Shown: positions 40,801-49,570, numbered from the stretch's first letter. The stretch: DNA of 64,000 bases from an uncultured bacterium (GCA_949291365.1 CASEVJ010000005.1:124001-188000), one strand, 5' to 3'. Notes: generated from the letters alone by a model not told the origin. A program made the numbers and translations.

Positions 40801-43444
40801 TAATCTTGCCGGCCGGCTGGCCCTGCGGCGTCAGCGCCACGATATGGGCGCGGACATCGTCGCCTTCTTCCACTGTATAATTTTCGGTCTTGGCTCCCAG
40901 CAAAAAATCCGCCGGATTAAGCACAAAACTGGTGCGGGCAAACAGCTGCTGCCCCGACGGGGCCTGCACTCCGGCTTCCGCATAAACCTGCTGCGGAGAG
41001 GTCACCTCCGGCAAAGCTACGTCAAAATTCATTTTGCCCTGTTCGTCCAGTTCAGCAGTAGACTGGGTGAGCAGGTGTTCTTTTAAGTCCCGCTCCACAA
41101 AATACGGGACAAACGTATATTCCTCGTATCCTTCGGGCGAATAGTTGGAGAATATATAGCGCACGCTCCAGTTCACTTTGCCGCCGGATACAGGTGCGCC
41201 GAATAAATAGTCGGCCGAAACGGCCAGGCGGGCTTTCTGCCCGGAAATGTAAAAGGGATCCAAGGCGCGCAAATTGACCTGAAAGTCGGCCTGTTCCACC
41301 GCTTCCACCCGGAAAGAATAATACGCCTCTGCGCCGGCGTCTTGAGGCATAAAGGCCATAGACCAATAGCCCGTCGCCGCGTCCTGCGGCAATACAAACT
41401 GCCCCGCAAAACCGCCGCTTCCCGCTGCGTAAGAAAGCGTTTGCGTGAGCACCTCGTCCCCGCGGGAATTATACACTTTCAGCGTGCCTTTGCTGTCTGC
41501 AGGCAGGGCCCACTGCCCGTTTTTGAGGCGGCGGGTCAGTCCGGCTAGGTGCACCGTTTCGCCGGGGCGGTAGATACCGCGGTCGGTAAACAGAGCGGTC
41601 TTGGCAGACGCCTGCTGCGGGGAATAGTTGTAGCTGATATTAAAACGCCACGGCTCCAGCCCGTCGTTCCAAGCGCTGGACAATACGGCATCTCCGCCGG
41701 GGCTGGTTACAAACACATATACTTGCGGGTTGCTCCATTGGTTGGCCACCGCCGGCTTTAATTCCGTCAGGCCGGGCGCCAAAGCCAGGCCGTTGGCGTC
41801 GGTGCTGCCCGTCCAGAGGGTGCGGTTGTTTTGGTCTTTGAGCTCTACGGAAACATTGCCCTGCGCCTCGCCGGTTTGCAGGGAAGTGACCCAAATCAAA
41901 CTATTTTCCGCCGAGGTTTTCAGCGTAACCCCCAAATCGGTAATATTATCCGTCGCACCGACCCAGCAGTAGCCGTCTTTTCTGTTTTTGCTGGGTACTT
42001 TTACCTGGGAATAAATAATGCTGTTTTGGCCGGTAGGATTAAACTTTTTCAAATCCAGGTAGGTTTTCTGGGTTTTATTGTCTGCCGCGTCAAAGGGGTA
42101 AGCCCCTTCAAACTGCAAGTTCGCCGCTGCGATTTCCGCTTCGGAACAATAGGGCACATCCTTTTGGTCAAACGCAATAAAATCCTGTTTGCTAAACCGC
42201 GCCGCCCGCACCTGCAGTTCTTTTTCATTGAGCACATCTATGGGGTGGCGCAGCGGCAGATAGCTCTCCAGCACCCCCCGGCCCCCTTTAAAGGTGGCGG
42301 CGGGGCAATAGCCGTCGTTGGATATCGTGAGGACTTGGCTTTGACCCAAGCGGTTTCCATAAATGTCGGGCAGTTCTTTGTCCACGGTTACCGTTACGGT
42401 TTCTGCGGGCTGTAATTTAAGGAAAGAAAGGGGCATTTCAAACCACCCTTCGCCGGGGTTTTCGCCGCTTCTTTGGCGGCCAAGGGTCTGGGCTTCCTGC
42501 TCCGTAACCGGGGAAAGGGCTTCTGCGGGAGAAACCGTAATATGTTTAAGCAAATCCGCCAAACGTACCGGGGAAGAAAAAGAAATATACGCGTCAAAAG
42601 GCAGGCAGCCGCTGTAATTGCCGCCGCTTATGCGCAGCTGCGGATATGTGTAGAAAGAAGAAGTATATGGCTCCGCCAGCCCCAATGTGCCCTGCTGGCC
42701 GCGCAGCGCTTGGGAAAGGGTGAACGTAATTTTGGAGCCGGAAGGCAAATCCTGCTGCGGCACCAACACAAACACGCGCTCTTTATCCATATAGGAATAG
42801 CTTTTTTCATATTCTTCTTCTGTTAATGCACGGGCCTGCAGCGGGACGGAAAATTCTTCCAGCTCGGGGGTCTGCGGACGAATATTAAAAAAAGATTTAA
42901 TACGGCTAATCCAGTCTGTCTTATGGCCCATATACGTCAGCCGGGCCGCCGATGATACGGAAGCCAAATCCACCGGCTGGGAAAGAGTAACGTAAATCAG
43001 CGGGCGCAGCCCCAGCCACATTTCATTATTATAAGGGGAAACATTTTGCACGGCAGGGCGGCTGGTTTCAAACGTCCATTGATAGTCCTGCCCCAGCGTA
43101 TCGCCAGATACGGCAGAAGAAAAACTGCCGGGAAGGGTGACCGTATATTGGCTGGCCAAAGGCCATTGCTCCTTGGGCTCAAAAAGCAGCGTCTGGGTGC
43201 CGGAATAGCGGCAGGTGCCCTCTACGGCAGGCGTAATCTGCAGCGGGCACTGCCCGGAAGCAAAAGCCGCTTGCTCTGACAGGGCAGCCACCGGCTGGTT
43301 AAAATTGACGGTAATGGCGGTGCGGCCTTTGACCTGCGCCTCCCCCTTGGGAGAAGCAGACACCACCTGTAATTGCTGTGCTCCCGCATACGAACCCAAC
43401 AAGACCAGCCCCAACACCACACTCCAACGATGCAGTCCCTTCAT
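37805..43444 (-). CDS. yfhM: Bacterial alpha-2-macroglobulin with thioester
   Basis: 1879 residues. Signal peptide about 1-22; a series of macroglobulin beta domains; the thioester motif Cys1405-Leu-Glu-Gln; a terpenoid-cyclase-like helical domain and a C-terminal receptor-like domain. These proteins trap invading proteases in the periplasm, while PBP1C is proposed to repair damaged wall. Unlike E. coli YfhM no lipobox Cys follows the signal peptide (Gly-Ala-Gln-Gln at the cleavage region), so this one is probably soluble. A GGGGGA site is a few nt before the ATG. First gene of a two-gene operon with pbpC. Confidence 0.95.
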   Translation of the reverse strand: MKGLHRWSVVLGLVLLGSYAGAQQLQVVSASPKGEAQVKGRTAITVNFNQPVAALSEQAAFASGQCPLQITPAVEGTCRYSGTQTLLFEPKEQWPLASQYTVTLPGSFSSAVSGDTLGQDYQWTFETSRPAVQNVSPYNNEMWLGLRPLIYVTLSQPVDLASVSSAARLTYMGHKTDWISRIKSFFNIRPQTPELEEFSVPLQARALTEEEYEKSYSYMDKERVFVLVPQQDLPSGSKITFTLSQALRGQQGTLGLAEPYTSSFYTYPQLRISGGNYSGCLPFDAYISFSSPVRLADLLKHITVSPAEALSPVTEQEAQTLGRQRSGENPGEGWFEMPLSFLKLQPAETVTVTVDKELPDIYGNRLGQSQVLTISNDGYCPAATFKGGRGVLESYLPLRHPIDVLNEKELQVRAARFSKQDFIAFDQKDVPYCSEAEIAAANLQFEGAYPFDAADNKTQKTYLDLKKFNPTGQNSIIYSQVKVPSKNRKDGYCWVGATDNITDLGVTLKTSAENSLIWVTSLQTGEAQGNVSVELKDQNNRTLWTGSTDANGLALAPGLTELKPAVANQWSNPQVYVFVTSPGGDAVLSSAWNDGLEPWRFNISYNYSPQQASAKTALFTDRGIYRPGETVHLAGLTRRLKNGQWALPADSKGTLKVYNSRGDEVLTQTLSYAAGSGGFAGQFVLPQDAATGYWSMAFMPQDAGAEAYYSFRVEAVEQADFQVNLRALDPFYISGQKARLAVSADYLFGAPVSGGKVNWSVRYIFSNYSPEGYEEYTFVPYFVERDLKEHLLTQSTAELDEQGKMNFDVALPEVTSPQQVYAEAGVQAPSGQQLFARTSFVLNPADFLLGAKTENYTVEEGDDVRAHIVALTPQGQPAGKIKVKATIQKEEYLSIRKNGLSGRLEWVSERRTKDFPSQEFTVGEDGYDFSFKPSEPGSYQVSLTAQDAQGRSVQGGFGFMVYGKGQAYWKQTDDDILQLERDKDQYQPGDTARILVKSPYESALALVTVEREGILDAWTAAVSSGADYVEVPVKDSYLPNVFVGVTLVRPRAAKPEYDKEGLDLAKPQGKTGYVQLNVAQTQREIATQLIPNKTQYLPGEEVQLKLRTSVQGKGAAAYVTVMAVDEGVLSLTGYKRPDLMDVFYAPQPLSVSTADNRVFIIGQRNFGEKGENRGGGGGASDKLGGADLRSHFEFTPYFRAFVRTDAKGRGTINFTLPDNLTTFRIMAVAATVQEFGGAEAAVKVSQPLMVSPNMPRFARVGDKFRCGAVVYNYEDEAGDIVVSAQAQGAVRLEGSEQEIHLAKGAAQAVSWECSAVQEGEADFAFSARSKQYTDGVKMTLPVLGVEKEQTLVVYSATEESQEQVLEKPALVNTKLPAVAAVGLGSTALVNLHGAVAYLLAYPYDCLEQKMSKIRPIIDGAELIEAFGLGDMKQYKKQTQDILEQITRYQSDAGGFAYWPGALPDPYVTAYTLETAWRAQKAGYSVNDAALKRAVQWLKGVFGSKQQRAYLYSVTEDETARAYAVQVLALYGEKMDGQFNNLYAKRNSLSAPAQAYLLLAAKELDKAADIKLALAQDLLNRAQHGAQTVHFSAQGQQPWLHMDDVTVTALALEALLVVGDYLPQPYQAVAWLTQQLDKEGHWSNTSANAAVLGALNAYYRLKEAAEPDFSASVSLDGKNMLSASLKGRSLRTVQGQWPFEQVYKKAAQARARFVKAGTGTLYYTLWQRYAPAAYEQAVNAGYEVSRQITDLQGKPVSEFKAGSRYKVTLTVRSSASGRFVVLEDFIPAGFEIVNTSLATESQTQAAVLNQEGTYGFTRDEKYDDRITVFADYLSEGEHSYSYLVQASVAGDFAYPSLWAAQMYDPAVFGRSATSLVHIKP

Positions 43445-43740
43445 ATATACGTCCCCCTTATCAAGACGGTAACCTTCTTTTTTATTGTATCTATTTTATA
43501 TATACAAAGAAACCCCACCGCAAGCCCTTTATACAGCCGCGGTGCCAGACGGCACGGGAAGCAGCCGCTTGCTGCTAGGTCTATTTTCCGCCCGGGTTTT
43601 CGGCTTGGCCCTACCGCCAGACGGCACGCCAAGTAAAGGAATGCCCTATAAGAGAGGTTTGTAAATAGCGCGGTCGTTTGCAACAGGAAGCGGCTGACTC
43701 CGCTCAAGGCGCTTTTTCCGCCCAACGCAACGGGAGAGTA
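43445..43740. other. Intergenic region upstream of yfhM with a short direct repeat
   Basis: About 296 nt. GCCAGACGGCACG occurs at 43544-43556 and again at 43616-43628 (72 bp apart). AT-rich boxes near 43480-43500 probably include the yfhM promoter. No gene seen. Confidence 0.4.
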
Positions 43741-43774
43741 TACAAAAACCCCGCCCTTTGCAAGGCGGGGTTTT
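43741..43774 (-). terminator. Rho-independent terminator of the porin-like gene
   Basis: AAAACCCCGCC (43745-43755) with GGCGGGGTTTT (43764-43774), about 20 nt beyond the stop codon. Confidence 0.9.
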
Positions 43775-43791
43775 GTCTGTGTGGAAACAGA

Positions 43792-44940
43792 TTAGAACTT
43801 AATTAACATACCCAACTGACCGATGGTGTTGTCTTTGGCATTAAGGCCTTCTTTCCAGCTTGTACCATATTTGCCATAGCCGATACCGGCAAACAACTGC
43901 ACATAGTCATTGTGGTTGTATTTAACGTTGAGGTCAGCTTCCAGCGTGGCAGCTTCGTTGCCGGTGCGGGGCTGGAAGGAATAGCCGTCCAACGAGAACA
44001 CCCATTTATTCAAGGTGTAGTCCACACCGATGTTGAACATTCTCACGCCGGCGGCATAGCCATATATGCTATCCACATGACCGACTAACAAGCCCGGGCG
44101 ATAGTTACCAAACGGAGACACTTCGCCTTTGGCATACATGAAAGTAGCGCGCGGCGTCCAAGCGTCCATATTCAAGGAGCCGTCCACTTTCAACATATAC
44201 GGGGTGTCAGCGCTTTCTTTGATCAAGCGGTCGCCGTCAAAGCCGCGGGCATATTCCGCGCTCAAAGCGCCCATTTCGGCTGCATAGCCCAGTTTGGCAC
44301 CGTAGAAACCGCTGTGTTTGACATCTTCAATAGAGCTTTTGGCGTCATAGCCGTACACCTGCAGGTTCAACGCGTCGGTCAAATTGAACTTAGCGTCAAT
44401 GCCATACAAGTCATACGTCACGCCAGGAGTAAAGATGTCGTTGACTCTACCGGCCAACAGGGTGATGGCTTTGAAGTCATCGCTATAGACCAGTTTGGCC
44501 GCGTCCAAAGACGGAGCCGCGTTCATATTGAAGATGTAGTGGTCAGGGCCAAAGTACATCACGGCGCTGTTTTCATCACCATAGAACTGGCGGCCGACGG
44601 TTACTTCAAAGCGATCAAACAGGTTAGAAAGCACTACATTGGCTTCCACCAAGTTTACATCGTTCCAATAGGTATCCAGGTTGCTGCCGGCCGTGGCACC
44701 GTCCCACGCGCTGTTATATTGGAACAGCACATTGGCGGTTACGTCTTCTACCAATTCGGCAGACAGACCCGCCAACACGCGGTAATTGGTGCCAGAACCA
44801 TACAGACCAGCGGCGGTATCATGCAACGCATCGGAAGCGATGGTCTGGATTTCACCTTTCAGTTCCACATTGTTCAATACGTTAGCGCTTACAGGCCAGG
44901 CCAAGGTCATGACCAGCAGTAAGCCCAGTAGTTTCTTCAT
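43792..44940 (-). CDS. Outer-membrane beta-barrel, porin-like
   Basis: 382 residues from ATG 44940, chosen because AGGAGG ends 9 nt before it (the ATG at 44949 abuts the SD). Signal peptide about 1-20 (ending Val-Ser-Ala). The mature chain alternates hydrophobic and polar residues with many aromatic ends and finishes Leu-Ile-Lys-Phe, the C-terminal Phe expected of BamA-inserted barrels. No close family named; it resembles diffuse porin or alginate-export-like barrels in general design. The strong SD, long upstream AT-rich region and efficient terminator suggest high expression. Confidence 0.75.
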   Translation of the reverse strand: MKKLLGLLLVMTLAWPVSANVLNNVELKGEIQTIASDALHDTAAGLYGSGTNYRVLAGLSAELVEDVTANVLFQYNSAWDGATAGSNLDTYWNDVNLVEANVVLSNLFDRFEVTVGRQFYGDENSAVMYFGPDHYIFNMNAAPSLDAAKLVYSDDFKAITLLAGRVNDIFTPGVTYDLYGIDAKFNLTDALNLQVYGYDAKSSIEDVKHSGFYGAKLGYAAEMGALSAEYARGFDGDRLIKESADTPYMLKVDGSLNMDAWTPRATFMYAKGEVSPFGNYRPGLLVGHVDSIYGYAAGVRMFNIGVDYTLNKWVFSLDGYSFQPRTGNEAATLEADLNVKYNHNDYVQLFAGIGYGKYGTSWKEGLNAKDNTIGQLGMLIKF

Positions 44941-45030
44941 GCAGTACATCCTCCTTAATAATTTGAACTACCCTACCTCCTCACTTTAACTAATTGAAAA
45001 AAGTATTGCAAGCTTTATTTAAATTGGGGC

Positions 45031-45060
45031 TTGACAAAAATATCCAAAGAGTGATATTCT
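45031..45060 (+). promoter_or_regulatory. Strong promoter TTGACA/TATTCT with no gene before the next terminator
   Basis: TTGACA 45031-45036, 18-nt spacer, TATTCT 45055-45060 (or GATATT with 16). Predicted start near 45067, only about 12 nt before a terminator hairpin. Confidence 0.6.
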
Positions 45061-45078
45061 ATTACTCCTTCCAAATCC

Positions 45079-45103
45079 AGCCCGGTTAAAAACGGGCTTT
45101 TTT
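45079..45103 (+). terminator. Terminator hairpin between a strong promoter and a pilin gene
   Basis: AGCCCG (45079-45084) with CGGGCT (45093-45098), then six T. It should stop most transcripts from the 45031 promoter after about 35-40 nt. Confidence 0.75.
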
Positions 45104-45112
45104 GCGGCATGC

Positions 45113-45142
45113 TTGAAACGTCTGCCCGGAAAACACTATACT
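45113..45142 (+). promoter_or_regulatory. Second promoter, immediately upstream of the pilin gene
   Basis: TTGAAA 45113-45118, 18-nt spacer, TATACT 45137-45142; leader about 22 nt with AAGGAGAG before the ATG at 45171. Confidence 0.6.
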
Positions 45143-45170
45143 TTAAGATATACATATATAAGGAGAGCAT

Positions 45171-45623
45171 ATGAAAAAAGGTTTTACGCTGGTGGAACTT
45201 TTGGTAGTGGTTATGATTTTGGGTATTCTGACGGCTGTAGCCGTGCCGCAGTACAGACGCAGTGTGCACCGTGCCGAAATGATGGAAGGGCTGACCCAAG
45301 GCAAAACAATTTACGATTCTGCACTTCGCTACAAATCGGTCAACGGCTCCGCCCCCACGTCATTTAGCCAATTAGATGCCGGCTTGCCCGGTACAAACAT
45401 GAGCGGCGCTTCTTTTGAAGACGGCAACTTTACCTACACCTTGGGCACAGACCGCCTGACTATTACCAGTCAGGGCAGCGGATACTCTTTGCAAATGATG
45501 TTCCCGGTGGTTTCCTCCACCGGTGTAACGCAGGACATCTATTGCTGCGCCACCAATTCAGACGACGACGGCCAATGGCTCTGCAATAACCCGGTGGAAG
45601 GCATAAAAACCGGCTGCAAATAA
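45171..45623 (+). CDS. Type IV pilin-like protein
   Basis: 150 residues. Met-Lys-Lys-Gly leader, Phe-Thr-Leu-Val-Glu after the cleavage site, hydrophobic helix to Val-Pro-Gln-Tyr, then a globular domain with Cys near the C-terminus (Tyr-Cys-Cys, Leu-Cys-Asn, Gly-Cys-Lys). AAGGAG precedes the ATG. Single gene with two upstream promoters and a strong terminator, divergent from the porin-like gene. More divergent in its middle than the pilins at 23785 and 62245. Confidence 0.9.
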   Translation: MKKGFTLVELLVVVMILGILTAVAVPQYRRSVHRAEMMEGLTQGKTIYDSALRYKSVNGSAPTSFSQLDAGLPGTNMSGASFEDGNFTYTLGTDRLTITSQGSGYSLQMMFPVVSSTGVTQDIYCCATNSDDDGQWLCNNPVEGIKTGCK

Positions 45624-45640
45624 GTTTCCCTCACTCTATC

Positions 45641-45750
45641 TAAACCCCCGCCCCGGCGGGGGTTTTTTATGTGTTGGGCACCAGCAAAAGAATTTGAACA
45701 AAAAGCGTAAATTGCGCCCCGGCGGAGGTTTTTATTTATTGGGCACCATC
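45641..45750 (+). repeat. Pilin terminator repeated once downstream (66 bp period)
   Basis: TAAACCCCCGCCCCGGCGGGGGTTTTTTATGTGTTGGGCACCA (from 45641) recurs in altered form from about 45708, with the core CCCCGGCGG(A/G)GGTTTTT...TTGGGCACCA at 45651 and 45717. The second copy has lost part of the stem. Confidence 0.7.
45645..45668 (+). terminator. Rho-independent terminator of the pilin gene
   Basis: CCCCCGCC (45645-45652) with GGCGGGGG (45655-45662), then six T. Confidence 0.9.
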
Positions 45751-45937
45751 CGCCTGGTACTCTTTGTTTCCACACCGCCGGATTTTACGATATTACCCAA
45801 CGGAAAGAAAAATGCTCCTCTTTTTAAGAGGGCATTAGTGGCCCTAACGCTGCTGAAAATAAAAATCCCGGCGTCAAACCGGGAAGACAACACAGAGAGC
45901 CCTCTCTGCCCGGGGCGGGGCTTGCCCGTCAGCAGTG

Positions 45938-47704
45938 TCAGCGGCCTTTGCGCTTGGCGGCCTTGCGGCGGGCAAAGCGGCCCGCACGCCCGCCGTGTTT
46001 TTTATCCAAATGGGCTTTTGCGGCTGGCTGGCCCTTCTCCGTATCGGCCCGGCGGGGCGGCCGCCCTTGGCTGCCGTACTGCGCAGCACGCGCCAGCGCG
46101 TGCGCTTTCTTTTTACTTCCCACCCGCACTATGGCAAAACCGCCCTGCGTCCAAAAAGAGCTTTCTTTTTCTTCCTGCGCCAGCACGGCGGCGGCGCGGG
46201 CCGCTTTGCGGAACGTGGACACGCTTCCTTTTGCTTGGCCAGAAACGCAACGCCTATTCCCCCCGGTTGGCAGCGCACCTTTTTGCAGCCGGGCAGCACT
46301 GCCGCAAACCGAATGGCGTTCTGGCACGGAAGCAGGTGGCTGGTGTTCCCCGCGTTGGCGGCCGACAATCGCACGGGGAGAAGGCATAACAACAGCGGAG
46401 CCAGCGGTTACCTGCGCGGGCTTATGTGCAGAAAGGGCCGGCGTATTGTTCCCAGTTTTGCCCCCCGTCTCTTCTTTGGCTCCCGCCCTGTTTAGTTCCT
46501 CTTTCTCCAGCGCCGCAGGCAGACGCTGCGTTGCGGCGCAGGCCGCAGACGCTTTCTTTTTAACCGGGGCGCTGGGCACAAATTTAGGCGCGGGCAACAC
46601 TTGGCTGGTTTTGGTCAGCTCGGTCAATTTACCCAAGTGGCAGACGCGGCAAATAGCGCCCCACTTGTCTTTATCTTCCGTCACAAAAGACAGCGCCGTC
46701 CCCACGCTGCCGGCGCGGCCCGTGCGGCCTATGCGGTGTATGTAATCTTCGGGGCATTGGGGCAAATCGTAATTAATCACGCAGGAAATTCCGTCCACAT
46801 CTATCCCGCGTGCGGCTACATCGGTAGCCACCAGCGCCGGCACATCGCCCAGGCGGAACTGCTCCATTACCTGCCGGCGCCGGCTTTGGCGCAAATCCCC
46901 GTGCAGGGCCGCCACTTTGCAGCCATAGAGTTTAAGCTGTTTAGCCAGCCGCTCCGCCCCGTGGCGGCTTTTGACAAACACCAGCACCAAGCCTTTGCGC
47001 GTTTGCAGCTCGTGCACCAGCTGGGGCAGTTTCTCGCGCGTGGTCAGGCGGACAAATTGCTGCAGCACCAAATCCACCGGGCGCGTAACAGAGCCGATTT
47101 GCACCCGCACCGGGTTTTGCAAAAATCCGTCTGCAAGCTCTTCTATTTCTTTAGGCAATGTGGCGGAAAACAAAAAGGTTTGGCGCGGCCCGGGCACAGC
47201 GGAGCAAATTTTACGCACGTCTGGGATAAAGCCCATATCCAGCATACGGTCGGCCTCGTCCAGCACCAAAAAAGTGGTGTTTTTAAGCGTCATGCTTTTG
47301 CGCCCGATATGGTCTATCACGCGCCCCGGCGTGCCGATAACAATGCGGGGCTTGCGGCGCAAAGCCGCATATTGTTTGTGGATATTGTCCCCCCCGATAA
47401 TAAGCGCAGAAGGCATTTCTTCGGGGGTGGATAAAAGGGAATGCAAAGCGTCTTGCGTCTGCTGGGCCAGCTCCCGTGTGGGCGAAAGAATCAGCGCCGC
47501 GGCGTCCGGGCTTTGCTGCAAACGCACCAAAAGCGGAAGTAAAAACGCAAAGGTTTTTCCGGTACCCGTCTGCGAAGTGGCCAGCACGTCGCGCCCTTTT
47601 AAAGCAGGCGGCAGGGCGGCCTGCTGCACCGGCGTAGGCGTGCTGATATGCAGGCGCGAAAGGGCCGCCTGCAAAGCGGCGGGCAAAGCGTCAAAGGCGC
47701 TCAT
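45938..47704 (-). CDS. DEAD-box RNA helicase, RhlE-like, with long basic tail
   Basis: 588 residues. Complete helicase core (about 1-370): Gln motif, Ser-Gln-Thr-Gly-Thr-Gly-Lys-Thr, Pro-Thr-Arg-Glu-Leu-Ala, Asp-Glu-Ala-Asp, Ser-Ala-Thr and His-Arg-Ile-Gly-Arg-Thr-Gly-Arg. The C-terminal ~215 residues are Lys/Arg/Ala-rich and low complexity, likely an RNA-binding tail. The ATG overlaps the ABC-F stop by 4 nt, so helicase and ribosome-associated ATPase form an operon, suggesting work on RNA or ribosomes, for example in the cold. Confidence 0.92.
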   Translation of the reverse strand: MSAFDALPAALQAALSRLHISTPTPVQQAALPPALKGRDVLATSQTGTGKTFAFLLPLLVRLQQSPDAAALILSPTRELAQQTQDALHSLLSTPEEMPSALIIGGDNIHKQYAALRRKPRIVIGTPGRVIDHIGRKSMTLKNTTFLVLDEADRMLDMGFIPDVRKICSAVPGPRQTFLFSATLPKEIEELADGFLQNPVRVQIGSVTRPVDLVLQQFVRLTTREKLPQLVHELQTRKGLVLVFVKSRHGAERLAKQLKLYGCKVAALHGDLRQSRRRQVMEQFRLGDVPALVATDVAARGIDVDGISCVINYDLPQCPEDYIHRIGRTGRAGSVGTALSFVTEDKDKWGAICRVCHLGKLTELTKTSQVLPAPKFVPSAPVKKKASAACAATQRLPAALEKEELNRAGAKEETGGKTGNNTPALSAHKPAQVTAGSAVVMPSPRAIVGRQRGEHQPPASVPERHSVCGSAARLQKGALPTGGNRRCVSGQAKGSVSTFRKAARAAAVLAQEEKESSFWTQGGFAIVRVGSKKKAHALARAAQYGSQGRPPRRADTEKGQPAAKAHLDKKHGGRAGRFARRKAAKRKGR

Positions 47705-49563
47705 GCGGCGGCCTCTTTGTCTGACATAATTTCTTCACATTGCTGGCTTAAAAACAGCCAGCGCTCCTCGGCGTTAGAAAGCTGGTCGCCCAGCAGGGCC
47801 AGCTCTATGCTGTTGTCGGTATCGTAGCGTTGGAGCAGCAAATTTTCCAGCTCTTGTTTGCGCTTGTGCAGCTTATCCAACTTTTTGTCCAGCTCCCGGA
47901 TTTCTTTTTTCAGCGGGGCCAGTTCCGCCCGGCGTTGGGCGGCGGTGCGGCGGCGGGTTTCGGCGGCGTTTTCTTTGTCGCTGGCGGGGCCGGTTTTGTC
48001 ATTGTGTTTGAGCAAGCTGGCTTTGTAATCTTCCAAATCCCCGCGGTAAATCTGGCAGGTGCCGCCTTTGACCAGCCACAGCGTGTCGCAGGCCATTTCT
48101 ATCACGTGCAAATCGTGCGTAATCAGCACCACCGCGCCCTCATAGGCGTTGAGAGCTTCCAGCAGGGCCTGGCGGGAAAGAATATCTAGGTGGTTGGTCG
48201 GCTCGTCCAAAATCAGCAGGTGCGGTGCGTCACGCGTGATAAGCGCCAAAAGCAGGCGGGACTTCTCTCCGCCGGAAAGCTTGCCGATAAGCGTGTCAGA
48301 CTTTACCTTATTTAACCCAAACGCCCCCAACTGGGCGCGGATTTGCGTTTCGGTGCTGTCGGGCATGAGCGCAGAGAGCTGTTCGTACGGCGTTTTTTCC
48401 ACGTCCAGTTCTTCGGTTTGGTGCTGGGAAAAATAGGCGATTTTAATTTTTTTGGCTATGGTCATGCGCCCGCTCATCAAAAGCAAGCGGTGCGAAAGAA
48501 TTTTAGCCAGCGTGGATTTGCCGTTGCCGTTGGCCCCCAAGAGGGCAATACGGTCGTCGGGCTCCACGCGTAGGGTCAAATGCTGCAGCACGGGTTTGTC
48601 ATCATAGCCGGCTACGCCGTCCTCTATGGTAATCAACGCCTGCGTCAAATGCGCCGGCGAAGGAAACTGAAAATGCACTTCCGGGTCTTTGACCACGGCG
48701 GGCGGCTGGCCCATTTTTTCTATCATCTTGATACGGCTTTGGGCCTGCTTGGCTTTGGTGGCTTTATAGCGGAAGCGGTCTACAAAAGACTGCAAATGCG
48801 CCACCACCCGCTCGTGCTTGGCCGCGGCCAGGCGGGCGCCCTCCTGCTCGGCCTCGCGCGTGCGTTCGTAGGTGTCGTAATTGCCGTTATACATTTTGAG
48901 CTGGCTTTGCTCCACATGCACGATTTTATCGCAAAGGCGGTTTAAAATATGGCGGTCATGGCTGATGAGCAGGACGGTTTTGTCCGTTTTAGCCAAATAG
49001 TTTTCCAGCCAGGTGGACGTTTCCAAATCTAGGTGGTTGGTCGGCTCGTCTAACAGCAGGCAGTTGCTGGGGGCAAAAAGCGTAGCCGCCAGGTTGGCAC
49101 GCACCTGCCAGCCGCCGGAAAATTCTTTGAGCGGGCGCTCAAAATCCGCATTTTCAAACCCAAGCCCGCTCAAAATAGCGCTGGCGCGCGCTTGGGCGGC
49201 GTGGGCGCCCAGCGTGTCCAATCGGTCGTAAATTTCCGCCATGCGCTCGCCGGATAAATCCGGGCGCGAGAGCTCCCGGTTGAGCCGGGTAATTTCTTTA
49301 TCCGCCTCCAGCACAAATTCCAGCAGTTTTTTGGAAGGGTCTTTGATGTCCTGCGCCACAGAGGCGATTTGTGTGCTGCGGGAGATTTCTATTTTCCCTC
49401 CGTCAGGGAACAACTCCCCGGTAATGAGCTTAAACAGCGTGGACTTGCCGCACCCGTTCAGTCCCACCACGCCTACTTTTAACCCGTCCGGCAGTAGCAG
49501 ACTGGCATTTTCAAACAGGGTGCGAAGCCCAAAATGGAAGGATAAATCTTTAATCTCTATCAT
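47701..49563 (-). CDS. yheS: ABC-F family ATPase, YheS-type
   Basis: 620 residues from ATG 49563 (an in-frame TTG precedes it). Two ABC domains, each with Walker A (Gly-Leu-Asn-Gly-Cys-Gly-Lys-Ser; Gly-Ala-Asn-Gly-Asn-Gly-Lys-Ser), signature (Phe-Ser-Gly-Gly-Trp; Leu-Ser-Gly-Gly-Glu) and Walker B Leu-Leu-Asp-Glu-Pro-Thr-Asn-His-Leu-Asp; the P-site tRNA-interaction linker (Arg-Tyr-Lys-Ala-Thr-Lys-Ala-Lys-Gln-Ala-Gln-Ser-Arg) and a C-terminal coiled coil match YheS. It acts on ribosomes. TATAAT begins 13 nt before the ATG. Confidence 0.93.
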   Translation of the reverse strand: MIEIKDLSFHFGLRTLFENASLLLPDGLKVGVVGLNGCGKSTLFKLITGELFPDGGKIEISRSTQIASVAQDIKDPSKKLLEFVLEADKEITRLNRELSRPDLSGERMAEIYDRLDTLGAHAAQARASAILSGLGFENADFERPLKEFSGGWQVRANLAATLFAPSNCLLLDEPTNHLDLETSTWLENYLAKTDKTVLLISHDRHILNRLCDKIVHVEQSQLKMYNGNYDTYERTREAEQEGARLAAAKHERVVAHLQSFVDRFRYKATKAKQAQSRIKMIEKMGQPPAVVKDPEVHFQFPSPAHLTQALITIEDGVAGYDDKPVLQHLTLRVEPDDRIALLGANGNGKSTLAKILSHRLLLMSGRMTIAKKIKIAYFSQHQTEELDVEKTPYEQLSALMPDSTETQIRAQLGAFGLNKVKSDTLIGKLSGGEKSRLLLALITRDAPHLLILDEPTNHLDILSRQALLEALNAYEGAVVLITHDLHVIEMACDTLWLVKGGTCQIYRGDLEDYKASLLKHNDKTGPASDKENAAETRRRTAAQRRAELAPLKKEIRELDKKLDKLHKRKQELENLLLQRYDTDNSIELALLGDQLSNAEERWLFLSQQCEEIMSDKEAAA

Positions 49564-49570
49564 CAATTAT

